Shown: positions 16,751 through 25,696, counted from the stretch's first letter. The stretch is 64,000 nt of DNA from Bacilli bacterium (GCA_017525855.1 JAFXSE010000118.1:1-64000); one strand, 5' to 3'. Notes: generated by a model not told the origin, from the letters alone. Numbers and translations: made by a program.

Positions 16751-17527
16751 ATGATTCATATTATGAAATTGAAAGAACAATATTTCAATTATATTAGATA
16801 TGGAACTAAGGAATATGAAATACGTTTAAATGATGAAAAAAGGAAAAAAATAAAAAGTGGCGATTTAATTGAGTTCCAAAAAGAACCCCTTTTAGAAGAA
16901 AAAATGCTAATAACGGTTGATAATATATTATATTATGATAATTTTGATAAATTACTTAACAATATAAACATTGATTTTTTAGCCGATTCATCAATAACAA
17001 AAAAACAATTAAAAACGGATTTAGAAAAGTTTTATCCAATAGAGAAACAAAAAAAATACGGTGTCGTAGCTATTAAGTTAAGAAAAGATATTATTATTAA
17101 TAATTCAAATATTAATAACATTTCTTATAATGATAAAATTTTTGGTTTTTTAAAAAATAATTATTATAGTTTTGATTGTTGGTTAGATAAAATGAAATCT
17201 AACAATATTGATATTTATTATACAAAGAAAGATAATAATATGACATCAATTATGATATTAAAGCTTGGCGAAACGGATTCTCAACAATTTTTAGAGAAAG
17301 GTAATATATTAAAAATAAGAACTCTTTTGGTTAATGATAAGAAAAAGGGAATAGGGAAAATGTACTTAAGTATTATTGATAATATTGCTATTTGTAATAG
17401 TATTGATTATATTTATTTAACTATAAAAAATGATAATAAAGAATTAATCAATTTTATGAGAAGGTATGGATATAAGGAGTATAATCAATATAACGATGAA
17501 TTTGTATATTATAAGGAGTTAAAATGA
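16751..17527 (+). CDS. ASCH-domain / GNAT fusion protein
   Basis: 258 residues from ATG 16751; GTG 16742 is in frame but overlaps the GAGGTGA ribosome binding site. Residues ~1-112 look like an ASCH (PUA-like) domain: IHIMKLKEQYFNYIRYGTKEYEIRLNDEKR with the K-x-Y-E-x-R pattern and a closing GVVAIKL. Residues ~118-258 are GNAT-like: LKIRTLLVNDKKKGIGKMYLSII and INFMRRYGYKEYN. ASCH domains bind RNA or nucleosides; an acetyltransferase acting on a nucleoside or RNA is inference. Four-base overlap (ATGA) with the next ASCH gene suggests they work together. Confidence 0.7.
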   Translation: MIHIMKLKEQYFNYIRYGTKEYEIRLNDEKRKKIKSGDLIEFQKEPLLEEKMLITVDNILYYDNFDKLLNNINIDFLADSSITKKQLKTDLEKFYPIEKQKKYGVVAIKLRKDIIINNSNINNISYNDKIFGFLKNNYYSFDCWLDKMKSNNIDIYYTKKDNNMTSIMILKLGETDSQQFLEKGNILKIRTLLVNDKKKGIGKMYLSIIDNIAICNSIDYIYLTIKNDNKELINFMRRYGYKEYNQYNDEFVYYKELK

Positions 17528-17919
17528 GTATAATCTTAATGTCAATTAAACCTGAATATGTAGATAAAATATTTTCTGGTGAAAAGAAATATGAATATCG
17601 TAAAAGATTGTGCAAAGAAAATATTGATACAATTATCGTTTATTCTTCATCTCCAATACAAAAGGTTGTAGGAGAATTGAAAATAAAACAAGTTTTATAT
17701 GATAAGAAAAATGTTATATGGAATAAAACAAATAAATATGGTGGTATAACGAAAATTAAATATGATAATTATTATGAGAATTGTGGTTATGTTGTAGCAT
17801 ATGAAATAGAAAAAGCAATATTATATGACAAACAAAAAGATTTAAAAGATTTTAATGTTAGAACGGCACCACAATCATATGTGTATATTACAAATAAAGG
17901 GGTTGATCCAAATGAATGA
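17524..17919 (+). CDS. ASCH-domain protein
   Basis: 131 residues. ILMSIKPEYVDKIFSGEKKYEYRKRL is the classic ASCH opening, and VVGELKIKQVLYD and YVVAYEIEKAILYDK fit the rest of the fold. Reported roles of the superfamily are RNA binding and nucleoside hydrolysis. Starts inside the stop of the ASCH-GNAT gene. Its final residues NKGVDPNE come from module 3 sequence, and its TGA lies inside ATGAATGAA of that module. Confidence 0.8.
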   Translation: MSIILMSIKPEYVDKIFSGEKKYEYRKRLCKENIDTIIVYSSSPIQKVVGELKIKQVLYDKKNVIWNKTNKYGGITKIKYDNYYENCGYVVAYEIEKAILYDKQKDLKDFNVRTAPQSYVYITNKGVDPNE

Positions 17920-18072
17920 AAATAAAACTAATATAAACTGGTTGATTTCAATTTAATTAAGAACATACGAAAAGCCTTATAAATAAATGGATTTCTCAAA
18001 AATAGATCTTGCATGTTTAATACAAAAATATATTAAAATAGGCTAAAATTAATAAAAAATGAGGTAAAGTTT
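17894..18072 (+). repeat. rbgA-head module 3 (intermediate length)
   Basis: ATG 17912; small frame MNENKTNINWLISI and stop. The spacer keeps GCCTTATAAATAAATGG and ATCTTGCATG...TATTAAAATAGG but lacks the GGTGGTTAC...AACCCC part. Ends GAGGTAAAG. Confidence 0.85.
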
Positions 18073-18513
18073 ATGAATTATAAATTGATTAAGTCATCTG
18101 ATGATGATATAGAGAAGTTAATTGACTATAAAAAGAAAACAATTTTTGAATATGCAAAAGATTTACCAATTAATGAAATTAATAAGATAAATAATTATGT
18201 AAAAAATAATGTGCCAAAATTACTTAATAATTATTTTAATATTGTCGTAGATGATAAAGTAGTTGGATGCCTGTTATTAACTGATAGAGATGATGGTGTA
18301 CTATTAGATGAGATTTATCTTGAAGAAGAATATAGAAATAAAGGTATAGGTACAGATATTATAAAGAATGTTATAAATAATAATGATATAATATTTTTAT
18401 GGGTATATAAAGAAAACTTAAAAGCAGTATCATTATATAAAAAACTAGGCTTTGTAGTACTAGATGAAACTGAATCTAGATATTACATGAAATATAGTAA
18501 AGGAAGGAGTTGA
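18073..18513 (+). CDS. GNAT acetyltransferase
   Basis: 146 residues. Motif A is EIYLEEEYRNKGIGTDIIKNVI and motif B is LWVYKENLKAVSLYKKLGFVVLDETESRYYMKY, a well-kept GNAT fold; substrate unknown. Single-gene cassette. The C-terminal KGRS and TGA are written in the AAAGGAAGGAGTTGA of module 4. Confidence 0.85.
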   Translation: MNYKLIKSSDDDIEKLIDYKKKTIFEYAKDLPINEINKINNYVKNNVPKLLNNYFNIVVDDKVVGCLLLTDRDDGVLLDEIYLEEEYRNKGIGTDIIKNVINNNDIIFLWVYKENLKAVSLYKKLGFVVLDETESRYYMKYSKGRS

Positions 18514-18751
18514 TTTCTAATGAACGAAAATAAAACTAATATAAACTGGTTGATTTCAATTAATTTAAACCCCTTTGGAAAGTACTGTAAAATAAGGAGA
18601 AACTCAAAATAACATTTTACATATTTTATATAAAAATATGCTAAAATTGGTAAAAATTAGTAAAAAATGACTATTTATAGTGAAAAAATTGATAGGAATT
18701 AGTAAGGTGGTTACAGAAGTTAACCCCCCTAGAAATAATGAGGTGAAATGT
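18499..18751 (+). repeat. rbgA-head module 4 (full form, type A)
   Basis: ATG 18520, small frame MNENKTNINWLISINLNP. Spacer holds ACATATTTTATATAAAAATATG, ACTATTTATAGT, GGTGGTTACAGAAGTTAA and six C, then GAGGTGAAA before the next gene. Confidence 0.88.
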
Positions 18752-19540
18752 ATGAATAATGAATACTTAACATTTGCTAAAGAATTTGCATATGAAGCTG
18801 GGAAAATAATGAAAAAATATTTTTCTGAAGATAATGGAGCAAATTATAAATATGATCAAACAATAGTTACAAAGGCAGATATAGAAATTAATAGTTTACT
18901 TATCAAAAAAGTGAAAGAAAAATTTCCAACACATTCGGTTGATGGAGAAGAAGAACAGTTTGGTAAAAGTAATTATGTTTGGGTATGTGATCCAGTAGAT
19001 GGTACTGCTATGTATGCTAGACATATTCCAGTAGCAGTTTTTTCATTAGCATTAGTAATAGATGGTGTTCCAACTGTGGGTGTAGTATATGATCCTTTTA
19101 CAGATAATTTGTATTGTGCTATAAAAGGGTCTGGAGCTTATAGAAATGATGAAAGAATATCTGTTAATGATATTAAACTAGATGATATGAGAAGCGTATC
19201 AAATTTTGATATGTGGCCTGAAGCAGAATATAATTTATATGATTCAATAAAAGAATTGGGTAAGAAAACATATTTTGTTGGAGTAGGAAGTGTTATTAGA
19301 GCATGTATGTGTGTTGCTAATGGTGATTTTAATTTAGCAATATTTCCTGGAACAAAACATAAAAATTGTGATATAGCAGCAGCTAAAGTTATTGTAGAAG
19401 AAGCTGGTGGAAAAGTAACTGATCTATTTGGAAATGAACAAAGATATGATTGCAGTATTAATGGTGCTGTGATAAGCAATTCAGTAGTTTATTCTGAAGT
19501 AATAGATGTAATAAAAAATAATATAGAAAATTTAAAATAA
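18752..19540 (+). CDS. Inositol monophosphatase-family phosphatase
   Basis: 262 residues from ATG 18752, which has GAGGTGAAA upstream; an in-frame ATG at 18680 lies inside the repeat module and is rejected. Metal-binding motifs are VDGEEEQF and WVCDPVDGTAMYARHIPVAVFSLAL; the third motif is HKNCDIAAAKVIVEEAGGKVTD. Li+-sensitive Mg2+ phosphatases of this family act on inositol phosphate, PAP, fructose bisphosphate or histidinol phosphate; the target here is undefined. Single-gene cassette. Confidence 0.88.
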   Translation: MNNEYLTFAKEFAYEAGKIMKKYFSEDNGANYKYDQTIVTKADIEINSLLIKKVKEKFPTHSVDGEEEQFGKSNYVWVCDPVDGTAMYARHIPVAVFSLALVIDGVPTVGVVYDPFTDNLYCAIKGSGAYRNDERISVNDIKLDDMRSVSNFDMWPEAEYNLYDSIKELGKKTYFVGVGSVIRACMCVANGDFNLAIFPGTKHKNCDIAAAKVIVEEAGGKVTDLFGNEQRYDCSINGAVISNSVVYSEVIDVIKNNIENLK

Positions 19541-19775
19541 AAGTAATTGAACTAAATGAATGAAAATAAAACTAATATTAACTGGTTGATTACAATTAAT
19601 TTAAACCCCCCACGGAAACCCTTATAAAATAAAGGAAAACGAAAAAATGGATCTTGCATAAAATCCTTAAAAAACACTAAAAAATAGTAAAAAATGACTA
19701 AAAATGCCTAAATATAGGTATTTTTTTATTAGGAATTGAGAAGATGGTTACAGAAGTTAAACCCCATTGAAAAAT
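19541..19775 (+). repeat. rbgA-head module 5
   Basis: ATG 19556, small frame MNENKTNINWLITINLNPP. The leading ribosome binding site is eroded (AAGTAATTGAACTAA). Six C follow the head; CCCTTATAAAATAAAGG hairpin present; GGTTACAGAAGTTAA and four C at the end. No gene starts directly at its end; 19776-19951 holds the promoter/operator zone of the HTH gene. Confidence 0.8.
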
Positions 19776-19874
19776 AATAAAAATTCCTACATATCCAGTA
19801 TACGAATATTGAGATGTAAATAAATATTAAAAAGTATGATATACTGTCAATATAAAAATAAATGTTAAAAGACT

Positions 19875-19910
19875 TTGACAAACTTCCAAAGACCTTTGGT
19901 AGATTTGTTA
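19875..19910. promoter_or_regulatory. Dyad upstream of the HTH gene, possible operator
   Basis: ACAAACTTCCAAAG pairs with CTTTGGTAGATTTGT across ACC, overlapping a TTGACA at 19875-19880. No convincing -10 sits at the right distance. Autoregulation by the downstream HTH protein is inference. Confidence 0.4.
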
Positions 19911-19951
19911 AGTAGTAGTTTTATATAATTGTAAGTAAAGAAGGGATGATT

Positions 19952-20353
19952 ATGGCATTAGGCCAAAATATTTTAAACTTGCGAAAGAAAAATGGTCTTT
20001 CACAAGAACAATTAGGAGAAAAAGTAAATGTTACAAGACAAACTATTTCTAATTGGGAACTTGAGGAAACTGCTCCAAATCCAGAACAATTAAAACTATT
20101 ATCAAAAGTATTAAAAGTTAGTGTAGATGATTTAATTGATAATGATTTACAAAATGTTGTTTTATCAAAAATTAAAATGACAGAAAAACAAACAAGAACA
20201 ATAAAGAAAATACTTAAAGGATTTTTAATAGGATTTATTACTTTTTTAGTTATTGATATTATTGCTTTTATAATATGTTTCTTTGGACACTATGGACCTT
20301 TTGAAGAAACAAAATCTGAAAGTGCTTCATATGTTATAAAGGAGAATATTTAG
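19952..20353 (+). CDS. XRE-family HTH protein with membrane segment
   Basis: 133 residues from ATG 19952 (AAGGG at best spacing; ATG 19946 is an alternative). Residues 2-60 are a typical Cro/CI HTH: LGQNILNLRKKNGLSQEQLGEKVNVTRQTISNWE. After a short charged linker comes a single membrane span near 90-112 (FLIGFITFLVIDIIAFIICFF). Membrane-tethered XRE regulators of this build commonly sit beside CPBP proteases or transporters, as here. Likely controls its own two-gene unit. Confidence 0.85.
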   Translation: MALGQNILNLRKKNGLSQEQLGEKVNVTRQTISNWELEETAPNPEQLKLLSKVLKVSVDDLIDNDLQNVVLSKIKMTEKQTRTIKKILKGFLIGFITFLVIDIIAFIICFFGHYGPFEETKSESASYVIKENI

Positions 20354-20356
20354 TAT

Positions 20357-21259
20357 ATGAATAAAGCATCGAGTATTATTAAAGACTTAAATCCTTTTAG
20401 TAATAAAAAAGTAGATAATAAAATAATTTATACATTAAAAATATTATTGTCTGCATTTGTAGTGTATTTTGCTAGTTTAATTATTGCAGAAGGAATTATT
20501 ATAGGCGGTTCATATTTATTTGGATATAATGCTACTGACAAACAAATGCCTTATGATATTATGCTATTATGTACATTTTATGGTTATTTAATTACTATAT
20601 TATTATTTATATTATTTACTAAAAAAATAAACAAAATTGAATTAAATAAAATTGGATTAGATAAAAATATTAAAACTTTTTTAAAAGGAATATTAATTGG
20701 AATAGTATCATTATCATTAATAATAATTCCGTTATTAATGTGTGGTGCAATTAAATTTAATGGAATGAATAATAATATTGATTGGTTGTTTTTTGTATTA
20801 TATTTATTTGGATATTTAATTCAAAGTTTTATGGAAGAGTTAATATGTAGAGGATATTTATTACATAGATTAAAAGAAAAAATACCTGTCGTATTAGCAA
20901 TTACTATAAGTGTATTATTCTTTTCAGCAGGTCATTTTGATAAGATGTTTGTTGATGGTACATTGATAGGCATTATAGGAATAATTAATCTATTATTAAT
21001 TAGTTTAATATTTGTTGTCATTACATTAAAAAGCAAAAATATTTATGGGGCAATAGGCTTTCATTTTATATGGAATTTTGCATTATTTAATATTATAGGT
21101 TTAAATTTAAGCGGACTTGAAACTACCAATTCTATTTTTCAAATGGAAGTAGTTAATAAATTCTTAACTGGATATAGTTATGGAATTGAATCAAGTTTTA
21201 TAACAACTATTATACTTATAATTATATTATTATTAACAAAGAGAAATGTAAGAATATAA
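20357..21259 (+). CDS. CPBP-family intramembrane metalloprotease
   Basis: 300 residues, about eight membrane spans. The CPBP/Abi motifs are QSFMEELICRGYLLHRL (EExxxR), LFFSAGHFD and AIGFHFIWNF (HxxxN). Such proteins include CAAX-type proteases and bacteriocin self-immunity factors. Three nt after the HTH gene. A self-protection role is inference from the pairing; there is no bacteriocin gene visible nearby. Confidence 0.88.
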   Translation: MNKASSIIKDLNPFSNKKVDNKIIYTLKILLSAFVVYFASLIIAEGIIIGGSYLFGYNATDKQMPYDIMLLCTFYGYLITILLFILFTKKINKIELNKIGLDKNIKTFLKGILIGIVSLSLIIIPLLMCGAIKFNGMNNNIDWLFFVLYLFGYLIQSFMEELICRGYLLHRLKEKIPVVLAITISVLFFSAGHFDKMFVDGTLIGIIGIINLLLISLIFVVITLKSKNIYGAIGFHFIWNFALFNIIGLNLSGLETTNSIFQMEVVNKFLTGYSYGIESSFITTIILIIILLLTKRNVRI

Positions 21260-21285
21260 TGATTGGAAAATTTTGATATTACGCA
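21260..21285 (+). repeat. Quasi-palindromic element a (GATATTACG family)
   Basis: TGATTGGAAAAT and GATATTACGCA halves; same family as elements at 26711, 28104, 28387, 28753 and 30372. Sits right after the CPBP stop and before a recombinase remnant. Confidence 0.5.
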
Positions 21286-21293
21286 CGATATAG

Positions 21294-21327
21294 ACAGGGT
21301 TAAAATCCTGTTTTTATATGGTATAAT
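21294..21327 (+). promoter_or_regulatory. Terminator followed by extended -10 promoter
   Basis: ACAGG / CCTGT stem with T5, closing the HTH-CPBP unit, then TATATGG-TATAAT (-10 at 21322-21327) in front of the recombinase remnant. Confidence 0.6.
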
Positions 21328-21346
21328 ATGTGAAGTAGTGATTTAT

Positions 21347-21624
21347 ATGTCTAAATATAAAGTTGAATCTTATATAAGACTATCTAAAGATGAAAGTTAT
21401 AGTAATTCAGATAGTATAGATAATCAAATTAAATTAACTGATTTTTATTGTGAAGAAAATAATTTAGAAGTAATTGATTTATTAAATATTAAGAAATTAG
21501 ATGGTGAATCTATACTGAATTAACTAGAGATATCGTTATAAAATATATTGAAAAAGTTACAGTATATGAAAATGAAAAAATAGATGTAATTTTAAAATAT
21601 GAAGATGAAATAATAAAAAATTAG
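21347..21624 (+). pseudogene. Serine recombinase remnant, internally deleted
   Basis: From ATG 21347 the frame reads the N-terminus of a large serine recombinase (SKYKVESYIRLSKDESYSNS, catalytic Ser13, then SIDNQIKLTDFY) and stops at 21523. From 21517 another frame continues with the family's C-terminal end (ELTRDIVIKYIEKVTVYENE...ILKYEDEI) to TAG 21624. Some 400 or more residues of the catalytic and DNA-binding domains are missing. It resembles the remnant at 30454-30669, which has a similar deletion. It is the best clue to a past integrase in the array. Confidence 0.8.
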
Positions 21625-21652
21625 AATTCTTATGATATAATTATGTAGAAAA

Positions 21653-21914
21653 AAGGAGTTGATTCCAATGAACGAAAATGAAGATAAAGTGTTTAATAAA
21701 ACGGTTATCAATTGGTTGTTTACAATTAATTTAAAACCCTTTGGAACTTCTTGTAATATAAAGGAAAACTAGAAAATAGATCTTACATGTTTTGTATAAA
21801 AATATGTTAAAATAGATAAAAATTGGTCAAAAATGACTATTTTTAATACAAAATAGTGGAAGAATTAGTAAGGTGATTACAGAAGTTAAACCCCTAGAAA
21901 ACTGAGGTGAATAT
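21653..21914 (+). repeat. rbgA-head module 6 (full form, type A, variant head)
   Basis: Preceded by its own TATGATATAAT. ATG 21668; the head peptide is expanded (NENEDKVFNKTVINWLFTI), unlike the other copies. Spacer: ACATGTTTTGTATAAAAATATG, TGTTAAAATAG, GGTGATTACAGAAGTTAAA, CCCC, then GAGGTGA. Confidence 0.85.
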
Positions 21915-22328
21915 ATGGAATATATATTAGGATATGATTGTGATGGTAATGAAATATATGAATATAGAGTTTTACGTGCCATTTGGTCAAATGATATAGA
22001 TATAAAGGATTTAGAAGATGCTGATCCAAGACAATATTGTGCTATTGTAAGTGATGATGGAATTGCTTATGCAATTAGTATTTGTGATTGGTGGAATAGT
22101 GATTTAATCAGAAAAAAAGAAAAAATAAAAGAAACTGAAGAAATACCAATAGTTGTAAAGCCAATAAATGAAATGGTAAATTATGAAGTTGCAACTTGTA
22201 GTGAAGGAGATTTTTATTATGATTTAAATCGTAATGAATTAAAGAAAAAACTAAATGAAATCTTAAATAAAGGTCATAATAAAGTAAAAAAATTGGTAAA
22301 TAATAAAGGAGTTGATCCAAGTGAATGA
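21915..22328 (+). CDS. Unknown protein, single-gene cassette
   Basis: 137 residues, soluble, acidic N-terminal half (MEYILGYDCDGNEIYEYR, ADPRQYCAIVSDDGIAYAISICDWWNSD) and a Lys-rich C-terminal half. I do not recognise it. GAGGTGA precedes ATG 21915. The last residues NNKGVDPSE are specified by module 7, whose small frame (GTG start) overlaps the TGA. Confidence 0.65.
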   Translation: MEYILGYDCDGNEIYEYRVLRAIWSNDIDIKDLEDADPRQYCAIVSDDGIAYAISICDWWNSDLIRKKEKIKETEEIPIVVKPINEMVNYEVATCSEGDFYYDLNRNELKKKLNEILNKGHNKVKKLVNNKGVDPSE

Positions 22329-22540
22329 AAACAAAACTAATATAAACTGGTTGATATTGATTTAGTCTAAGTTTCATTTAAACTCCTATAAAATAAAAGA
22401 AAAACAAGTATATACTTATTACATAATTTGATAGAAATATATAAAATAATAATTAAAAACAGTTAAAAAAGTATCAAAAATAGCATAGTATTTGATACTT
22501 GGTATTGACAGTCTAAGATTTAGAAAAAGAGGTGCAAATT
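22309..22540 (+). repeat. rbgA-head module 7 (divergent spacer)
   Basis: Head with GTG start at 22321 (NENKTNINWLILI). Spacer keeps CCTATAAAATAAAAG but is otherwise divergent and carries a perfect 10-bp inverted repeat AAGTATCAAA / TTTGATACTT (22469-22500). TTGATA (22492), 16 nt, TAAGAT may form a promoter overlapping this dyad for the Nudix gene. Confidence 0.75.
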
Positions 22541-23065
22541 ATGGAATTATTGGATATTGCAGATGAGTATGGTAATTTAACTGGTGAGGTAATGGATAGG
22601 GAAAAGGTTCATGATTTAAATTTACTTCATTGGGAAGTTGCTGTATTTATTATTAACGATAAGAAACAAGTCCTATTACAAAAAAGAGCTGCAACTAAAC
22701 GATTTAATCCTAATAAGTGGGGATTATGTGCTGGACATGTAGATAGTGGAGAAAGTATAGATGATACAGCATTAAGGGAAGTTGAAGAGGAAATAGGATT
22801 AAAATTATCTTTAAATGATCTTCATATTTTAGAAAAAATGGAGGTTAAAAAAAGAGAGTCAAACTCTCATTTAACACGAATATATTATGTAGTTTGTAAT
22901 AAAGAAAATTTTAAAGTACAAATAGAAGAACTATCAGAAGTTAAGTGGTTTAATATAGATGATGTTATAGATATGATTAAAAATAATGATGATACACTTA
23001 CGCTTAAATCAGATAGATTATACTTGTTAGAAAAACTTAAAACATATAAATATAAAAGGAGTTGA
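22541..23065 (+). CDS. Nudix hydrolase, IPP isomerase-like subfamily
   Basis: 174 residues from ATG 22541 (AGAGGTG upstream). The Nudix box is complete: GHVDSGESIDDTALREVEEEIGL (G-x5-E-x7-REVEEEIG), near residues 68-90. The opening LLDIADEYGNLTGEVMDREKVHDLNLLHWEVAVFII is typical of the Nudix group related to isopentenyl-diphosphate isomerase, several of which are diphosphatases. Substrate unknown. The C-terminal KRS and TGA are encoded by module 8. Confidence 0.88.
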   Translation: MELLDIADEYGNLTGEVMDREKVHDLNLLHWEVAVFIINDKKQVLLQKRAATKRFNPNKWGLCAGHVDSGESIDDTALREVEEEIGLKLSLNDLHILEKMEVKKRESNSHLTRIYYVVCNKENFKVQIEELSEVKWFNIDDVIDMIKNNDDTLTLKSDRLYLLEKLKTYKYKRS

Positions 23066-23305
23066 TCCAAATGAATGAAAATAAAACTAATATAAACTGG
23101 TTGAGCATGATTTATCTAACCCCTTTAACAAATCCTAATAAAACAAGTAAAAACTAAGAATTGAATCTTACATGTTTTTATAAAAAATGAGTAAAAATTG
23201 ACAAAAAACATCTAAAATCATTAAAAATGGTGATTTTTTTATATATTTTTGATGAGGTGATGTTTCCAACTAACCCCACCATAAAATAAGATTTTTTGTA
23301 GGTTT
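23054..23305 (+). repeat. rbgA-head module 8 (type B spacer)
   Basis: ATG 23071, small frame NENKTNINWLSMIYLTP. Type B spacer: AATCATTAAAAATGGTGATTTTTTT, a terminator-like hairpin, then GAGGTGATGTTTCC and AACCCC. Shared with modules 11 and 12. Confidence 0.85.
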
Positions 23306-23346
23306 TATATATGGCATTAAAACTGTATGTAAATTAATCAAAAATG

Positions 23347-23365
23347 TGTTATAATGTGTTATAAT
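23347..23365 (+). promoter_or_regulatory. Two overlapping extended -10 boxes for the M29 peptidase gene
   Basis: TGTTATAAT occurs twice, 10 nt apart, 33 nt before the AGGTGAAA ribosome binding site. Confidence 0.6.
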
Positions 23366-23397
23366 AATTAACCAAGTAAGAGAAAATAGGTGAAACC

Positions 23398-24624
23398 ATG
23401 TTAGAAATTGAAACATTAGATAGAAAATATGCTCAATTATTACTTCACAAATGTTTATGTTTTAATAATACCAATACTTTATTGATTGAATATATGACTC
23501 ATGAGCATGATGATTTTGTAAAAATTATTATTGAAGAAGCAAAGAAAATGAATATAAAAGATATCGTATTGTGTTGCAATGATAGCGACAAGATTCATCA
23601 ATATTTAATAAATGCTGAAATTGATGATATAACATTAAATCCTTTAATTGATCGAACATCGTGGGATGAAGTTGCTAAAAAACATGGGTGTATATTACAC
23701 ATCAATACATTTATTCCTAATTTAATGAATGATGTTGATTCTAAAAAAATTAGTAAGATGAATCAAGTTGTTGCACCAACATTTAGTTATTATAGAGTAA
23801 ATAATAAATATAATTTTCCATGGGTAATATGTGCATATCCAAATAGAAGATGGGCAGAGTTATTATTTAATGATGACCCAAATGCATATTTAAGACTTTA
23901 TGATTATATAATGAAAATGTGTATGGTTGATAGTGAAAATCCCTCAAAATCATGGGACGAATATATTTTTAAATTAAATGAGTATAAAGAGAAACTTCAA
24001 AATATGAAGATAAATAAATTATATTATAAAAATGGTTTAGGAACTGATTTTGAAATAGGTTTTCCTAAAAATTATAAATGGATTAATTTAGATAAAAAAG
24101 ATAATTATGGAAATTCAATTATAGTTAATATGCCTAGTTATGAAATATTTACAACTCCAGATTGTAGAACAGCAAATGGTGTAGTTTTTAATAGTAGACC
24201 ATTAGTATTTCATAATAATATTATTGATGACTTTTATATAGAATTTAAAGACGGTATTGCTATAAAATATAAAGCGCGAATTGGTAACGGGTTATTAAAA
24301 GAATTAATTGAAAATTACAAAAATTCTAATCGCTTGGGAGAAGTTGCTTTAGTTAATAATAATTCCCCAATATCTAATACTGGAATAATTTTTTACAATA
24401 CACTATTTGACGAAAATGCTTCTTGCCATTTAGCACTTGGTAGAGGAAATCCTAGTACAATTAAAAACTATAAGGATATGACTTTAGAAGAACTTGATAA
24501 AGCCGGAATAAATAATTCAAATGTTCATATTGATTTTATGATTGGAACATCTGATTTAGAAATAGTTGCCAATACTGAAAAAGGCAAACAATTAGTCTTT
24601 AAGAAAGGTAATTTTAATATTTAA
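23398..24624 (+). CDS. M29-family aminopeptidase
   Basis: 408 residues, full family length. Metal ligands are seen in MPSYEIFTTPDCRTANG (Glu), RLGEVALVNNNSPIS (Glu), NASCHLALG (His) and NSNVHIDFMIGTSDLEI (His and Asp). These are zinc/cobalt cytosolic aminopeptidases (AmpS/PepS type) that trim N-terminal residues from peptides. It is the largest single-gene cargo between modules 8 and 9 and brings its own promoter. Confidence 0.88.
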   Translation: MLEIETLDRKYAQLLLHKCLCFNNTNTLLIEYMTHEHDDFVKIIIEEAKKMNIKDIVLCCNDSDKIHQYLINAEIDDITLNPLIDRTSWDEVAKKHGCILHINTFIPNLMNDVDSKKISKMNQVVAPTFSYYRVNNKYNFPWVICAYPNRRWAELLFNDDPNAYLRLYDYIMKMCMVDSENPSKSWDEYIFKLNEYKEKLQNMKINKLYYKNGLGTDFEIGFPKNYKWINLDKKDNYGNSIIVNMPSYEIFTTPDCRTANGVVFNSRPLVFHNNIIDDFYIEFKDGIAIKYKARIGNGLLKELIENYKNSNRLGEVALVNNNSPISNTGIIFYNTLFDENASCHLALGRGNPSTIKNYKDMTLEELDKAGINNSNVHIDFMIGTSDLEIVANTEKGKQLVFKKGNFNI

Positions 24625-24761
24625 AAAAGCAAAAAATATTAATATAGAAGAGTAGGAGAAATCTTGCTTTTTTGTTATATAGTAGCGGTCATATGTCCGA
24701 ACAACTATATCAATATTTTTGATGTTGCAATATCTAAGCCCATAAAAATGACTTGAAATTA

Positions 24762-24801
24762 GACGGAATTATACTAAATTTTGTCTTTTTTATGCTATAA
24801 T
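24762..24801 (+). promoter_or_regulatory. Terminator plus extended -10 promoter before module 9
   Basis: GACGGAATT / AATTTTGTC hairpin (two G-U pairs) with T6, then TG-C-TATAAT. The same block precedes module 12 (28442-28482), so it is a mobile or ancestral unit, perhaps the original rbgA promoter. From 24625 to 24761 I see only another A-rich hairpin remnant (AAAAAGCAA ... TTGCTTTTT). Confidence 0.65.
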
Positions 24802-24817
24802 TAAATAGAAATAGAGT

Positions 24818-25051
24818 GATTCCTATGGATAATAAAACTAATATAAACTGGTTGATTACGTTTTATCCAAGAACAGAAGAAACATCCAATAAAATAAGGG
24901 ATTGTGAGATATAAGATCTTACATGTTTTATATAAAAATGTATTAAAAAAGATAAAAATTAATAAAAAACAACTATTTTTAGTGAAAAATAGTATAGGAA
25001 TTAGCAAGGTGGTTACAGAAGTTAAACCCCCTAGAAAAATGAGGCGAAAAT
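24818..25051 (+). repeat. rbgA-head module 9 (full form, type A)
   Basis: ATG 24825, small frame MDNKTNINWLITFYPRTEE. Near-identical to module 2 up to the ACATG palindrome. ACTATTTTTAGT, GGTGGTTACAGAAGTTAAA, CCCCC and GAGGCGAAA follow. Confidence 0.88.
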
Positions 25052-25696
25052 ATGAAAGTAAATGAATTAGTTCAATATATAATAGATTATTGTAAAAATA
25101 ACAAATTAAATAAAGTGTATATTTGTGGTAATGGTGGAAGTGGTAAAACTTCATTAAGTAAATATATTGAAGAAGAAGCAAAAAAGTATGGAAATGTTAA
25201 TGCTATTTCAACAGATGATTTTATAGTTGATACTAGTTTAAGAAAGAATGCTTCTATTACTTGGAAAGAAAATGATAAAGATTATTCATATAGATATACA
25301 TCTTCAAATAAAGAATCTTATTTTATAAAAAATATAGATGAAATATTATACAATATTGATAATGGATTAGATTGTTATTATTTTTCAAAAAAATATAAAG
25401 AAGAAAATAATATGAGAAAACTATATTCAAATTACTTCTTAACAATAATAGAAGGTGTTGGTACGGCATTTTTAGAAAGAGATAGCAAATCTTTATCAAT
25501 ATTTTTAAAATGCAGTACAGAAAATGAAATAAAAAGAAGAGAAGATAGATTAGAAAATCAAAATAGAAGTTCAATTGAATTATATGATGAAAAAAGAGAT
25601 AGTCAATTTAGAACTAATGTATTAATACATGAAAATGAATTTGATATGATTATTGAAAATGATGATAATTTTGAATATAAGATAGTAAAAAAATAA
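25052..25696 (+). CDS. P-loop kinase, uridine-kinase-like
   Basis: 214 residues. Walker A is CGNGGSGKTSLSKYI (residues ~27-35); AISTDDFIVD is a Walker B/substrate-like segment; YFLTIIEGVGTAFLERD and FLKCSTENEIKRREDRLENQNR fit the lid/base-recognition part of nucleoside kinase-like folds. The precise substrate is not recognisable. Single-gene cassette. Confidence 0.75.
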   Translation: MKVNELVQYIIDYCKNNKLNKVYICGNGGSGKTSLSKYIEEEAKKYGNVNAISTDDFIVDTSLRKNASITWKENDKDYSYRYTSSNKESYFIKNIDEILYNIDNGLDCYYFSKKYKEENNMRKLYSNYFLTIIEGVGTAFLERDSKSLSIFLKCSTENEIKRREDRLENQNRSSIELYDEKRDSQFRTNVLIHENEFDMIIENDDNFEYKIVKK

